64,000 nt of DNA, taken from NCBI GenBank assembly GCA_015039365.1, contig WION01000060.1, positions 1-64,000 on the forward strand, given 5' to 3'. Of the stretch, positions 34,000 to 44,231 are shown in pieces; the first letter of the stretch is position 1; each line of letters opens with the position of its first letter. The notes under the pieces are model-generated. The model searched no databases. It was not told the DNA's origin and was given only the letters and a program-made list of their open reading frames with translations. The stretch is from Amanita rubescens. Its lineage: Eukaryota > Basidiomycota > Agaricomycetes > Agaricales > Amanitaceae. Position numbers and translations under genes: made by a program.

Positions 34000-35113
34000 G
34001 TGTGGATGTGGAGACCGGCTTTGACGTGCTCGGACCAGTCCATAGACGAGTCAGTTGAGCTCGTCTGGGTGGGTTTCGAGGCTCACTGGCAGAAGTTAAG
34101 TCTCTTAGCTTCAGCAATTCCCGTTTTCAAAGCTCAGCTCAGTTTCCAGGTTATTGAGTCTCCTGTTTCACGCTTGAGCCATGTCGCATCGCGGGGTGGG
34201 CCTCATGTCTCGTTGGCTGAGCGTCGTGGTGAATTAGGTTATGGGAGTTCATCTGTAGCTTGAGTTGAGTTGTAGTAGTCCGGAGCGGGCTTTGAAGATC
34301 TCATTTATTTGAAATAGCGACATTTGAATAGACGAATAGAAAATGAAGATGAAGCAATGAAGTCGAAAAGCGTTGAAGTAACTGGTCCAGTCTATAACTT
34401 TAAGACCGTAGTGGCACGACCTGGTTAAATGTTGTGATATATTTGGGTACCGGAAGTTACCGGAAATTAAAGTTGCGATTCCTTTCACTGGAATATCGGG
34501 GTTTCACGCATTCACTGGCGGCAATCAGTCAACCTCAGACATAAATCCGATTGTCTGACGCGGAGGAGTTTCAAGCCAGCCATTCCTCGGAATAAGGTTC
34601 ATTCTTACTATGAACTTGATGCTGTACGTCTGCCGTTCACCACGATGTGATGACAAGAAATAGAAACGCACAGGAAATTGATCTACGATGTAGTGCGCTG
34701 TCAGAACTGAGGCGCCTATCTCTGTAAAAGATCAATACATGCGCATCACGCATGCCAAGTTACTGCGCAATGAACGTTTGCCATTTAAACCTACATTGGG
34801 TTAATGAGGACGTTCATGTCGGATAGAGCATCAGCTCTATGAGATGAATTTGTGCCGAAGCTTGAGCAATCAGACGTGCCCTTAGGATTGAGGCACTGGT
34901 CGTCGTAGCAGATTTCAGTGCGTCTTACCAGTTCAAATAGCAACAAGGACCATCAGACGGCTCCTCGACATGAACAGTTTCAATGCCACGTGGATTGATT
35001 TTGATACAGCTCTTCACGCTTGCCGGAACAATGCAGGGACCATTGTCCGAGTGAGTTACACGGTATAGCGTGAAGATTGTGAAGTTCCCATCAAAACACA
35101 GGTATGAGTGCGT
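34000..35113. other. ~1.1 kb without a recognisable gene
   Basis: Short frames only. A 14-mer CCGGAAGTTACCGG at 34450 recurs at 42286. It includes the upstream region of GTPase copy 3, which lacks most of the upstream block shared by copies 1 and 2. Confidence 0.35.
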
Positions 35114-35120
35114 TATAAAT
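35114..35120 (+). promoter_or_regulatory. TATA box of GTPase copy 3
   Basis: TATAAAT followed by GGTGCTTCAGCGAAACGCACT, aligning with the promoter block of copies 1 and 2; ~80 bp upstream of the start. Confidence 0.6.
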
Positions 35121-35199
35121 GCGTAGACGGTGCTTCAGCGAAACGCACTTCCCCTCGTCAATCATTGCCCATACCGCAGACAACGTTTGACATTATACG

Positions 35200-36545
35200 A
35201 TGATCACTCGACGTGATGTGGTAATTGGGTAAGCTTGACTGACCTTTTTCGCAGTACTACTGACCAAACTCGCACCTTTCAGAGTCATGGGTCCAACTGG
35301 GACCGGAAAGTCGTCGGTGAGCCCTGGAGTTTTATATATCCATCCAATCTTGATTCTCACCCAAATGATAGTTCATCCAGCTGATCACGGGCGACAAAAA
35401 CGTTCGGATTGGACATGGCATTGACTCCGTGACATCCGAGGTCGATCGCTTCCGCTACTTTGAAAGAGACGGCCGCTGCGTAACGTTCGTAGACACCCCG
35501 GGATTTGATGATTCCCGCGAAGGGGTAACGGACACTGACATCCTGCAAAAAATCGCCTCTTTCCTGGATGCTGAGTATGTCATCTAACTTCTCGACAGAC
35601 AGCAGTCCCTGATGTAACTCACATAGCTTCAAAGGCGGCAAGAAACTCAGTGGTATCATCTACCTGCATCGCATCACTGATCCAAGAATGGGGGGCATCT
35701 CGAATCGCAACTTGAGGCTGTTCAAAAAGCTCTGCGGTGATGACGCCCTGAAGAACGTCGTTGTCGTGACCACCCGGTGGGACGAGATTCCGGGGAACGA
35801 CAAGGAGGCGATGGGAAGGCGGGAAGACCAGTTAATGAAGACAAAGGGAATGTTCTTTGAGCCACTCATCGCTGCTGGCGGCCGGTTCCTTCGTCACGAT
35901 AACACTTTCGGATCTGCTTGCAGGATCATGAACCAGCTTTTGGACAACGACCCCATCGCCCTCCAAATCCAGGTCGAGATGCACGATGGAAAGAAAGTCG
36001 AAGATACTGTGGCCGGCGCTGAACTCAGGGCGGAAATGAACAAACTCGTTGAGAAGCAGACGAGTGAAATGAAAGACACGCAAAAGGAAATGGAGAAGGC
36101 GATGGCGGAGAAGAACGACAAGTTGAGGAAGGAACTGGAGGCAGAACGAACTAGGCTACAAAGAGATAAAGAGAAATGGGAGGCGGAGAAGAAGCGATTG
36201 GCGGCTGACGTCGATTCAGTTAAACAAGCCACTGCAGCTGCACGGAACGAGACGGAACGAAAAATGGCTCAGCAGCGTGACGAACTGAACCGCAGGGTAA
36301 GGGAGGCAGAAGAGAAAGCAGAGAAGGAACGAAAGGAGCTGAAGGGGACGATAGACCGGGTGTCGAGGGAGAAGAACGACACTGGCTACAGGCTCAAGAA
36401 CCTAGAAAGCACTAAGAATACGATGGATCAGAACAATCGAACCATGCAGGCACGGCTCCAGGCACAGCTTGATCAAACGAGACGAGACAGAGAAGCGGCC
36501 GACCGCAGGTATCAGCAACTGCTGCGTGCCGGGCGCGGCTACTGA
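35200..36545 (+). CDS. G-domain GTPase with coiled coil (copy 3)
   Basis: Exons 35200-35228, 35283-35316, 35372-35574 and 35627-36545 give 394 aa. G1 is GPTGTGKSS and G3 FVDTPGFDD; the fourth motif reads VTTRWDEI. The coiled coil (EAGAEL-like start through RRDREAADRRYQQLLRAG) is a single module and ends GRGY. This is the simplest member of the array and probably shows the ancestral length. Intron phases (2, 0, 2) equal those of copies 1, 2 and 4. Function unknown; relatives are common and variable in Agaricomycetes. Confidence 0.82.
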
Positions 36546-37596
36546 GCTAGATTTTACGTTGCAATGGGATTCCAATGACATACTACTCATTACAGGTCTG
36601 GCATCTGCGAGTTACATCACATTATAGTCTATTAGTAGTACAAACCATTTACTTTTGTTCATGACGGCGCACGTACAAGAAGTAGCGACCCAATAACGAC
36701 GTTATCGGAATCGTTTGCGAGTTGATGCTTGCGCAGACTGAAGCGTAGGCACTGCCTTATCACCGCCAGTGTTGTTTCTGGACAGACGTCGTTTGAGGGG
36801 TGTCCGAGTCAAACGTTGGGCAACGACGATTGAAGTTCAAGTTGACGTTACGGTTCCTGCTCACTGCGGGAATTAAAAGAAAGTCCCAGTGTGCTGATCA
36901 TATGCATCGGCTTCGCGTCCGAGTCAGGTGTGAATCACTCGGAGGCGACAACGAAGGGGAGCGTTCACGTTGGTACTACGGGACGCGCGACGCGTTCCTG
37001 AGGTTTCTTGGCACCGTCGGTGAAACGAGATTCACGTGCTGAGACTGAGACTGAGGCCTTGCTTCAGGTGCTCGCGCCGACGCGTACGAGTCCTGCCAAC
37101 ATAGTAGAACATTAACAAGATCTGAGCTAAAGCAAACTTTGTCAATCACCGGTTCACCGGTCACACCTTGCAGTTGGGAATGCGATGTGCACGGCTATGA
37201 TTGAGCATGCACTATGTGCTAGCCGGTGCGCTAGGTTGTCCGAGGGCGCAATATCACGCTGAATCGATCAGCATAAGGTCGTTACCTCCTTCCGAACCGG
37301 GAGCAACGATGGAGCTCCGTCGGCCCCAACCCTCACATTGTACTTCGACACGGAGAGGTGTGCTGTTTGCTGTTGACGAGTGCTTTGGGTGCGGCCCGGG
37401 AGTGATAGTCGAATGGCAATTCTCTCGTTCGTAAAGTGAACATGAGCGAGGTGTGCACGAGCAACCATTTGTTTACTATTGTTACGTACCAGTCTCCCAG
37501 CAAACGTCTTACATAAGGCACGCAACGGATGCCTATTTGCTTCAGCGAAACTCACTCCCTATCGTTAACCACCGCAAAGACGACGTTTGACATTAT
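36546..37596. other. ~1 kb between GTPase copies 3 and 4, no gene recognised
   Basis: Short frames without motifs. The last ~90 bp carry the shared 5' block (GGATGCCTATTTGCTTCAGC), but the TATAAAT found in the other copies is replaced by ACATAAGG. Confidence 0.4.
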
Positions 37597-38885
37597 ATGA
37601 CGCCCCCTCGCAATGCTCAAGTTGGTTCCAAAAGCGCTGATGGTAAACATGACCAGCTACCGAGGCGGTCCCCAGATGTGACAATAGGGTAAGCTTCAGC
37701 ACTGACTTTGTTCGGAGTACTACTGACCAAACTCGCACTTCCAGCATCATGGGTCCGACTGGGACTGGAAAGTCGTCGGTGAGCGCTCGAGACACATACA
37801 CGCATTCAACACGTTGATTCTATGCTAAATGATAGTTCATTCGGTTAATCACGGGTGACAAAAACGTTGCGGTTGGACACAGTGTTGAGTCTATGACATC
37901 CACGATCGGGCGCTTCAACTACTTCACGGAGGGTGGCCGCTGCGTAACCTTCGTAGACACCCCGGGATTTGATGATTCCCGTGAAGGGGTCACGGACACC
38001 GATATCCTGCGAGAAATTGCCTCTTTCTTGGACGTTGAGTGCGTAATCTATTTCTTCGACCTACAGCAATCCCTGACGTCACGTAGATTCAAACGTGGCA
38101 AGAATCTCAACGGTATCATCTATCTGCATCGCATCACTGATCCCAGAATGGGGGGCGCCTTGAATCGCAATTTGAAAATGTTCCAAAAGCTCTGCGGTGT
38201 AGACGCTCTGAAGAACGTCATCGTTGTGACTACCCGATGGGACGACGTTCAGGAGAAAGACAGAGAGGCGACAGAAAGGCGGGAAGAAGAGTTGATGAAG
38301 ACCAAGGGAATGTTCTTCGAGCCAATCATTGCTGCTGGCGGTCGATTTCTTCGTCACGATAACACTATCGAATCCGCTCGCAGGACCATGGATCAGCTTG
38401 TGGACAAGGAACCTATCCCTCTCCAAATCCAGATCGAGATGCGCGACGGAAAGAAAGTTGAAGAGACTACAGCTGGCATTGAACTCAGAGCGGAAATGAA
38501 CAAACTCATTGAGAAGCACGCAAATGAGATGAAGAACTTGATAGAGGAGATGGAGGAGGCGATTGCGGAGAAAGACGAGGAGTTGAGGAAGGAGCTGGAG
38601 GCAGAGCAAACCAGGCTCCAAAAAGATATAGAGAAATGGGAGGCGGAGAAGAAGCGATTGGCGGGTGACCTCGATTCAGTTACTCAGGCTACCGTAGTCA
38701 CGCGGGAGGAGGCGGAACGACAAATTGGTCAGCAGCGCAACGAATACCTTCGCAAGATACAGGAGCAGGAAAAGAAGCAAAAGGGGCCGATGCATCGGGA
38801 TAACACAGGCCATAGGCTCGAGAAGCCTGAATACTCTGAGAATACGGTGGACCAAAACAATCCAGCACTGGAGGCGGAACGATAA
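37597..38885 (+). CDS. G-domain GTPase, coiled coil cut by a nonsense change (copy 4)
   Basis: Exons 37597-37688, 37745-37778, 37836-38038 and 38087-38885 give 375 aa; exon 1 has ~20 extra codons. G1 GPTGTGKSS, G3 FVDTPGFDD and VTTRWDDV are intact. The stop TAA at 38883 stands where paralogs have CAA (Gln before the MGQQR module start), and the same frame stays open to 39170 with further modules (NNRILEVEREM, WDDRALEAERQVGQRRN). The third intron (48 nt) has no stop and is a multiple of three, so it could also be retained. The TATA box of the other copies is missing. The gene may be in early decay or make a shorter protein. Confidence 0.75.
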
Positions 38886-39170
38886 ATGGGTCAGCAGCGC
38901 GACCTTCGCAAGGGGCCGAAGGACCAGGATACTGTAGCCCGGAACAATCGAATCCTGGAGGTGGAACGAGAAATGAGTCAGAAGCCGTCGCCGTCGGAAT
39001 ACTTCAAGAATACGGTGGACTGGGATGATCGAGCATTGGAGGCGGAACGACAAGTGGGTCAGCGGCGTAACGAATCCCTTCGTAGGGGACGGAAGGCGGA
39101 AGAGAAGGAGGAGCAAACGGGGCTTATGGGAGGTTGGATCTGGACTCGGAAGGTGCCATTTCAAGGGTAG
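38886..39170 (+). pseudogene. Stranded 3' coding part of GTPase copy 4
   Basis: 94 codons in frame with copy 4 after its TAA. They encode two more coiled-coil modules like those of copy 2 and end in KVPFQG-stop. Probably the former C-terminus, now separated by one base change. Confidence 0.6.
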
Positions 39171-39392
39171 TAATCAGTCTCGTAGATCGGACTGACTCGG
39201 TGACTACGAGAGCAACTGTATTTATACGCATATGAGCTTTTCAGCTTGACCCAAAAAAAAGCATATAAAAGAGGCGAAGAGCGCGAGTCTTTTTGTGTGC
39301 GCAATGACGCACTACTATCATGTGACTGGTTCGTTACCGTCACATCGTCATGTTGAATCGCCCGCGCCAGGCACGCAGAATACCTTGCAATA

Positions 39393-39850
39393 ATGGAAAA
39401 GTCAACCACTGAAGATATTTCCAGAATCAAAGCGCTCGACAAGGGATCTATACATAGGATATCGTCTGGTCAGATCTTCAGACGGCTGTCAAGGAACTCG
39501 TGGAGAACAGCTTGGATGCAAGCGCGACAAGTATAGTCTATCACGTTTAAACCTCCTCGTTCGTGTTTGATCACTCATCTTTGGTTCTATCGCGTCATTC
39601 AGAGGTGCGCTTCAAGCAGTATGGTGTAACAGACGTTGAAGTCATCGACAATGGATGCGGTATTGCCGAGAAAGATTGGGAGAGCATTGGTACGTCCTCG
39701 GCGCGTCTTGGGCCATTCCCATTTCAACTCCCCGTATTTGATTGCAGGCTTGAAGTATTACACGTCCAAACTAGCTACCTTTGATGACCTCTCTACTGTC
39801 CGGACTTTTGGCTTTCGGGGAGAGGCCTTGAATGATGGCGCGCCGTTCGT
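39393..39850 (+). pseudogene. PMS1: N-terminal fragment of a PMS1-type MutL gene
   Basis: The sequence encodes IKALDKGSIHRISSGQ, then (other frame) DLQTAVKELVENSLDASAT, an intron, RFKQYGVTDVEVIDNGCGI (ATP-binding DNGCG motif), a second intron, LKYYTSKLATFDDLSTV and FGFRGEAL. These are the GHKL ATPase motifs of MutL/PMS1 mismatch-repair proteins in order. A few bases are missing between SGQ and DLQ, shifting the frame, and the similarity stops at RGEAL; the remaining ~80% of the gene is absent. It is a truncated duplicate, not the functional repair gene. Confidence 0.85.
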
Positions 39851-40912
39851 TTTGAGTTGATCGATTTTCTTTCTTAAAGTGGTGAGCGTTGGTGGATAGT
39901 TGGCTGGAAATGGGACACGGTCTCTTATCCATTTTCTGATTGGTTGCTGACCGTAAGCCTCACTCCGCACCATTCACCGTCGGAGTCTAGGTCATCTTCA
40001 CTGGACTCTTCGTCTTCATCTTCGAAGTCCTGACTGCCACCAAATTCGCTTCTTCGTGAATCGTCATCAATAAAATCCGGAACTTTCATATCAGTTTTGA
40101 CGTTGTGACTGCCTTCAGTTGATTTCGGCCACGCACTGCAATTCAAGCAACACCCGCATACAGTCAAATTTGACCCTGTCAAGTAAGTTCGAGCGTGGTA
40201 CTCGGGATCGTTGATTGAAACCGAGTTACAGTAATTGCTGGCCTACTCCAAATAACAACGGGACATGTGAAGTCAGCATGGAATACGAGCTTGTCAACGA
40301 GATCGTCACTCTGTACGACGTTGTCATCCTGATACCTCTACCGTAAGTATGCGCAAGTTTCGGCACCAGCTTGACTCTTATATTTCGTGCCGAACAGGGA
40401 CGGTTCGTACCCAACAGTCAGCTCTTATACAAGCAAATGTTCACCTGACTCATCATCACATTCCCTTGTTTGGTCCATTCCTGCAATGTCACCCAATGAT
40501 GACACAGGCTCACTCCGGTCTGGTTCGCTAGTTTTCAGTGTCAACAGGGACAATCCAGCCTTGTTCTTCCCAGTCAAAGTGAACTTCGTGGGCCAAGGAT
40601 GTCTCGCCGGGGTGAACATCAATTCTGTTTCGAAGCGCAGACTTTTCGGTGGATGTGTCCATTTGTACTGGAAATTACCAGGTTGTGTAATTATATAGAC
40701 AATGGATTTGTGCATGGGATAGTATGTGGATGTTAAATAATAAACATAGTGTTGTAGCCTATGATAGAATATTAAATACTTCTCAAACATGATTGTCGGC
40801 CTGAGCCACCGGTCCTGCAACTAACAGTGGTAGGGTAAGATTCCGATTAACTCCTAGCTGCGAGGGAGCAAGTCAGTATTGGTGCGACGGACTACTAATA
40901 CAACTTGAAGAG
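39851..40912. other. Unresolved ~1 kb
   Basis: Minus-strand frames at 39925-40182 (Asp/Glu-rich, SQDFEDEDEESSEDDLD) and 40425-40820 (FTPARHPWPTKFTLTGKN) look protein-like, but I could not join them into one gene. They may be exons of a decayed minus-strand gene. No family recognised. Confidence 0.3.
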
Positions 40913-41824
40913 TCAACTTACGTTATCTCGACAGTCGGTATACCCCCTCAAAAAGCTTCTATAAACTTCCCTAAGCTTGCCAGGGGATGGCCAACCCATT
41001 GGGAACCCAAGGCAGGACCCCATAACAAATAAGCAGCGTGGACGTGGCTGTGTAAACTGAAAAGCACCCAGCACTTGGTTGTTGTGGGCGAGCAACCCAA
41101 GAGTTTCACGGATCACGGAGGTAAACCAAAAGCAGTTTTCGTGTAAAGCATCATAGCGAGTCCCAGCATGCATGGAAACGGTGCGGAGTAGTAATGCTAA
41201 GTGAAGGAGGTTGAGCCGATCCGATTGATTCTCGCCTGGAGCAGCACGAGCAGCCGTCATCGTCCAGACACGGGTTCCAGTCCATGGTGGGCGGGCAGTT
41301 GCAACTGGCAGAATTTCGACCCTGTCAAGGGCAGCCTTCTGGCATGGACACAGTGTTGAGAGGCCATGCGCAATGGTAGCAAAGGTAACTGTTCGGTCGA
41401 CTAGAATATTGAAATCCTGGATGGGGTCTTGGCCAGGGAGGCCAAGGGTTATAACAATGGCCTCGTGTTGAAATACAGCATGTCTCTTATAAATCACGAT
41501 TCGGGATATATGCAAAGCTGGGTCGTTAAGAATCGCTGATCCATGGGGTTGGCGGGAATAGAACCCGTGCACCTTGTCGTAGAAATGGTCAATGGTTTGG
41601 CAGGCATGAAGCGAAAGAAGAAGTTCCTGAGGTTGGGCCATAGTTGGGTAGAGAGTGTAGATGGGGAGGCTGGCGTTGGTCACTTGTTCCTTTTTATCAT
41701 CATGTTGATGCTTCCTCGAATATTCAATTTCCATATTTGGGATGTTGAGTGATGTCATGGTAGGCTTCCTAAGTGGTAGATCATCAGTCTGTAGACACCA
41801 GTAAGAATAGGATATAGCATACAA
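40913..41824 (-). CDS. Agaricomycete protein of unknown function with an NC-WF-like motif
   Basis: A single frame of 303 aa (first Met uncertain; MTSLNIPN at about 41758 is a likely start). Blocks such as ISRIVIYKRHAVFQHEAIVI, LVDRTV and YDALHENCFWFTSVIRETL resemble a common mushroom-fungus family in which a Tyr-x(n)-Asn-Cys-x-Trp/Phe-Phe motif is the most conserved part. No catalytic assignment can be made. The C-terminal GCLGF... part (MGWPSPGKLREVYRSFLRG) matches the family's usual end. Confidence 0.6.
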   Translation of the reverse strand: MYAISYSYWCLQTDDLPLRKPTMTSLNIPNMEIEYSRKHQHDDKKEQVTNASLPIYTLYPTMAQPQELLLSLHACQTIDHFYDKVHGFYSRQPHGSAILNDPALHISRIVIYKRHAVFQHEAIVITLGLPGQDPIQDFNILVDRTVTFATIAHGLSTLCPCQKAALDRVEILPVATARPPWTGTRVWTMTAARAAPGENQSDRLNLLHLALLLRTVSMHAGTRYDALHENCFWFTSVIRETLGLLAHNNQVLGAFQFTQPRPRCLFVMGSCLGFPMGWPSPGKLREVYRSFLRGYTDCRDNVS

Positions 41825-42712
41825 TTGGTTGCAACAAAATTCTGATATGACAGAGGGTGCTTCAAGTTGTCTCAGGTGCTACTAGTACATTGTGGAACTG
41901 TCTCAAGGCATTTCAAACAAGTGTGTACACTCCTGTGACCTGATTCTCCCTTGGTCCCGAATAAGGCATTTAAAAGGAGGTCGTACCCACGGAGTCAAGC
42001 TCCTGGCTACTCGGCCACCAAGTGGCAGGTCCGAGGCCCTCTCTTATTCTCTCTTATTCTCTCTTTGGCAATGTTTGGTGTTCGTCCTCTGGCTCTCTTT
42101 GGCAATATTTGGCACTCAGTGTAGTCTACTTATGTACTACCTCCAGATGATTTATTAAATTACTATACTCTGGCATGAGGGATTGGGTGGTTTGGGATGG
42201 TAGCATGATGCACTTAGTTCATCGTCGACACTTGTTACTTGGCCCTTGGAGTCTTGGACCGGGTTTGTTTGTACGTATATGGTTCCCGGAAGTTACCGGT
42301 ATCTCAACTTGCGTTACAAAACTCCGCGCGACCCGCCGGCATAAGACCGAGACCTCCTTTCAGTCGGCCTCGGAATAACTATTGGTCGTGGGATTGTGGG
42401 CGCATAATGCAAGGAAGGACGTGTGCCAGGCACGTATGATGGAGGAAGAGCAAATCAGGGAGAGCATTCAAAAATGGCTTCAATTTGTAGCTTAATTAGT
42501 GGCACAGCACAATTACATTGAGCGACTACCCCGTCCCAGACTCCCAACTGTGCGCGCGTGACGTTGCTTCTTCGTCGCGGGACACGTCGGGTGACGAGGC
42601 TAGGGCCATCAATGGGGTTTTCCAAGCGAGGTAATAATTGTATTCGAGGGTTCGTAACAAAACTGCGGATGGGCACCAAAGTATGTCTTACAGAGAAACG
42701 GTCATTTATCGT
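41825..42712. other. Intergenic, no gene recognised
   Basis: Holds a short repeat of TCTCTTATTC / CTCTTTGGCAATRTTTGG units at 42040-42115 and the second CCGGAAGTTACCGG copy (42286). No coding frame is convincing. Confidence 0.4.
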
Positions 42713-44052
42713 TCACTCCCGTAGTCTGGTTTGCGTTTGACTGGAATTCGGTCTATTTAACCTAAGATCAGGAGGTAAGAGAGACGGAGAGCTTTGCATC
42801 CACTGCTGCACTTTCGCTCGACTAGCCTCCTGCGCACGCAACTCTTCCGCCTCCTCTCGCTTCTGTCTTTCTGCGGCCGGAGTGGTTCCCTTGACCAACA
42901 TGGAGAGCGACGACGTCCATCGCACGAAGCATTTCATCTGACATCTTCGAGCTATGATTTCTCCCTCTCGGCCGTCTATTGGATATACATTCATCGTCAT
43001 CGTAGAGGTCATCACATTCTAGGGAACTATCGTCGTCACTTGAGTGCGGAGAGGCTGGTGGTATAGATATAGATTCATAGCGCTCGGCAAAACGGCGCTG
43101 CATCACTTCCTTGATGGCCTGTCCACTTCCCCAGCGTCGATAGGCAGCAACACCATACGGTGAAGTCAAGGATGATGGTAGATGGTGGCGATATGCCCGT
43201 ACCGGCGATGCGCGCGTCACGTTGCAGGATCGGATCATGGCTAGTGTCTGGTTTCAAATGATGCAATGTGATGCGACTGGGTGGCGTTGGATCTGCCTCA
43301 ACCCTAGGGATGTCGGTGGGGTCCAAAGCAAAGTTGGGCGTCTAGAAATCACCAGATTCAGAATTTTTCGGAATATATGTCTACTTCACGTACCTTTAGG
43401 AAAGCGCTGCTCCCGAGCGCCAACGACGCATGCAGATTCTTGCTCAGAAACATCCCGTTCTCAACAGAGTTGATGCCTAGAGCGGGGTCGTATGAATTGA
43501 GACGATCTTGGAGAACAGCCCCAATGTACTAGGAAAGCGTTTAGCAAGGCGATGACATGGAACAATGACGCGGACGACGGATGCATACTTCATCGCCCTT
43601 ACTTTTGGCGAGTAGGTGTGCTGCATCGCATATACCGGCCCCAATCCCCGTGAAGACGCACATAGGGCCATCGCGCGCCATGACATCACGGCGGAAACGT
43701 GAAGAGCATGGCAGGTGATACGATCGTTCTTTGCATTGTGGTCGATGAGATGATAATCCCCTATAGGGGCGCAAACCAAAATATTAGCGAAAAAGCAACA
43801 AATATGGGATCTGTGAATGTTACCCTCAGGAGTATAATAGTAAGCTTCAGCAATATCATGAAGGGAGATACTGTCGTAGTCGACAGGGGGGCCATTGGGC
43901 ATCGCAGAGAGATTTCCACGAACCCCACAAATGGCGAATGTAACAAATCGGAGCCATTTGACAGGGCGGACGGAGAGCCTCTCGATATCACTGAAGGGGA
44001 TGGAGAGTGCGAGAACCTGTCGGTCTTCGATGTGCAGATAAACGTTCACCAT
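42713..44052 (-). pseudogene. HNH nuclease gene with several frameshifts
   Basis: Exon 44052-43824 (LHIEDRQVLALSIPF, the N-terminal domain shared with the HNH gene at 26.6 kb), exon 43760-43589, exon 43528-43394 and an exon from 43341. The HNH core is MARDGPMCVFTG, CDAAHLLAKSKGDE, GINSVENGMFLSKNLHASLA. Frame changes without a plausible intron occur between NDRIT and SSRFRRDV (about 43710), between STIILD and YGVAAYRRWG (about 43160) and before KGTTPAAERQKREE (about 42890). Splice sites are otherwise good. Several independent indels suggest a decayed gene; clustered sequence errors are the alternative. Confidence 0.65.
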
Positions 44053-44231
44053 GTTGGTGGCAAAATGTTAGGAGATGGCAAGGCTGACACGGCTGCAGAA
44101 TCATGGCCGTCAGGGATCTTATGTCTACGTGTGACATTGAGTGACCATTAGCCGCCCGTGATGCGAACCGAAACAAACAAAGAACAACAAGGAATGATGC
44201 CATCAGCGCGTCTCACCAACCGCTGGCACTC

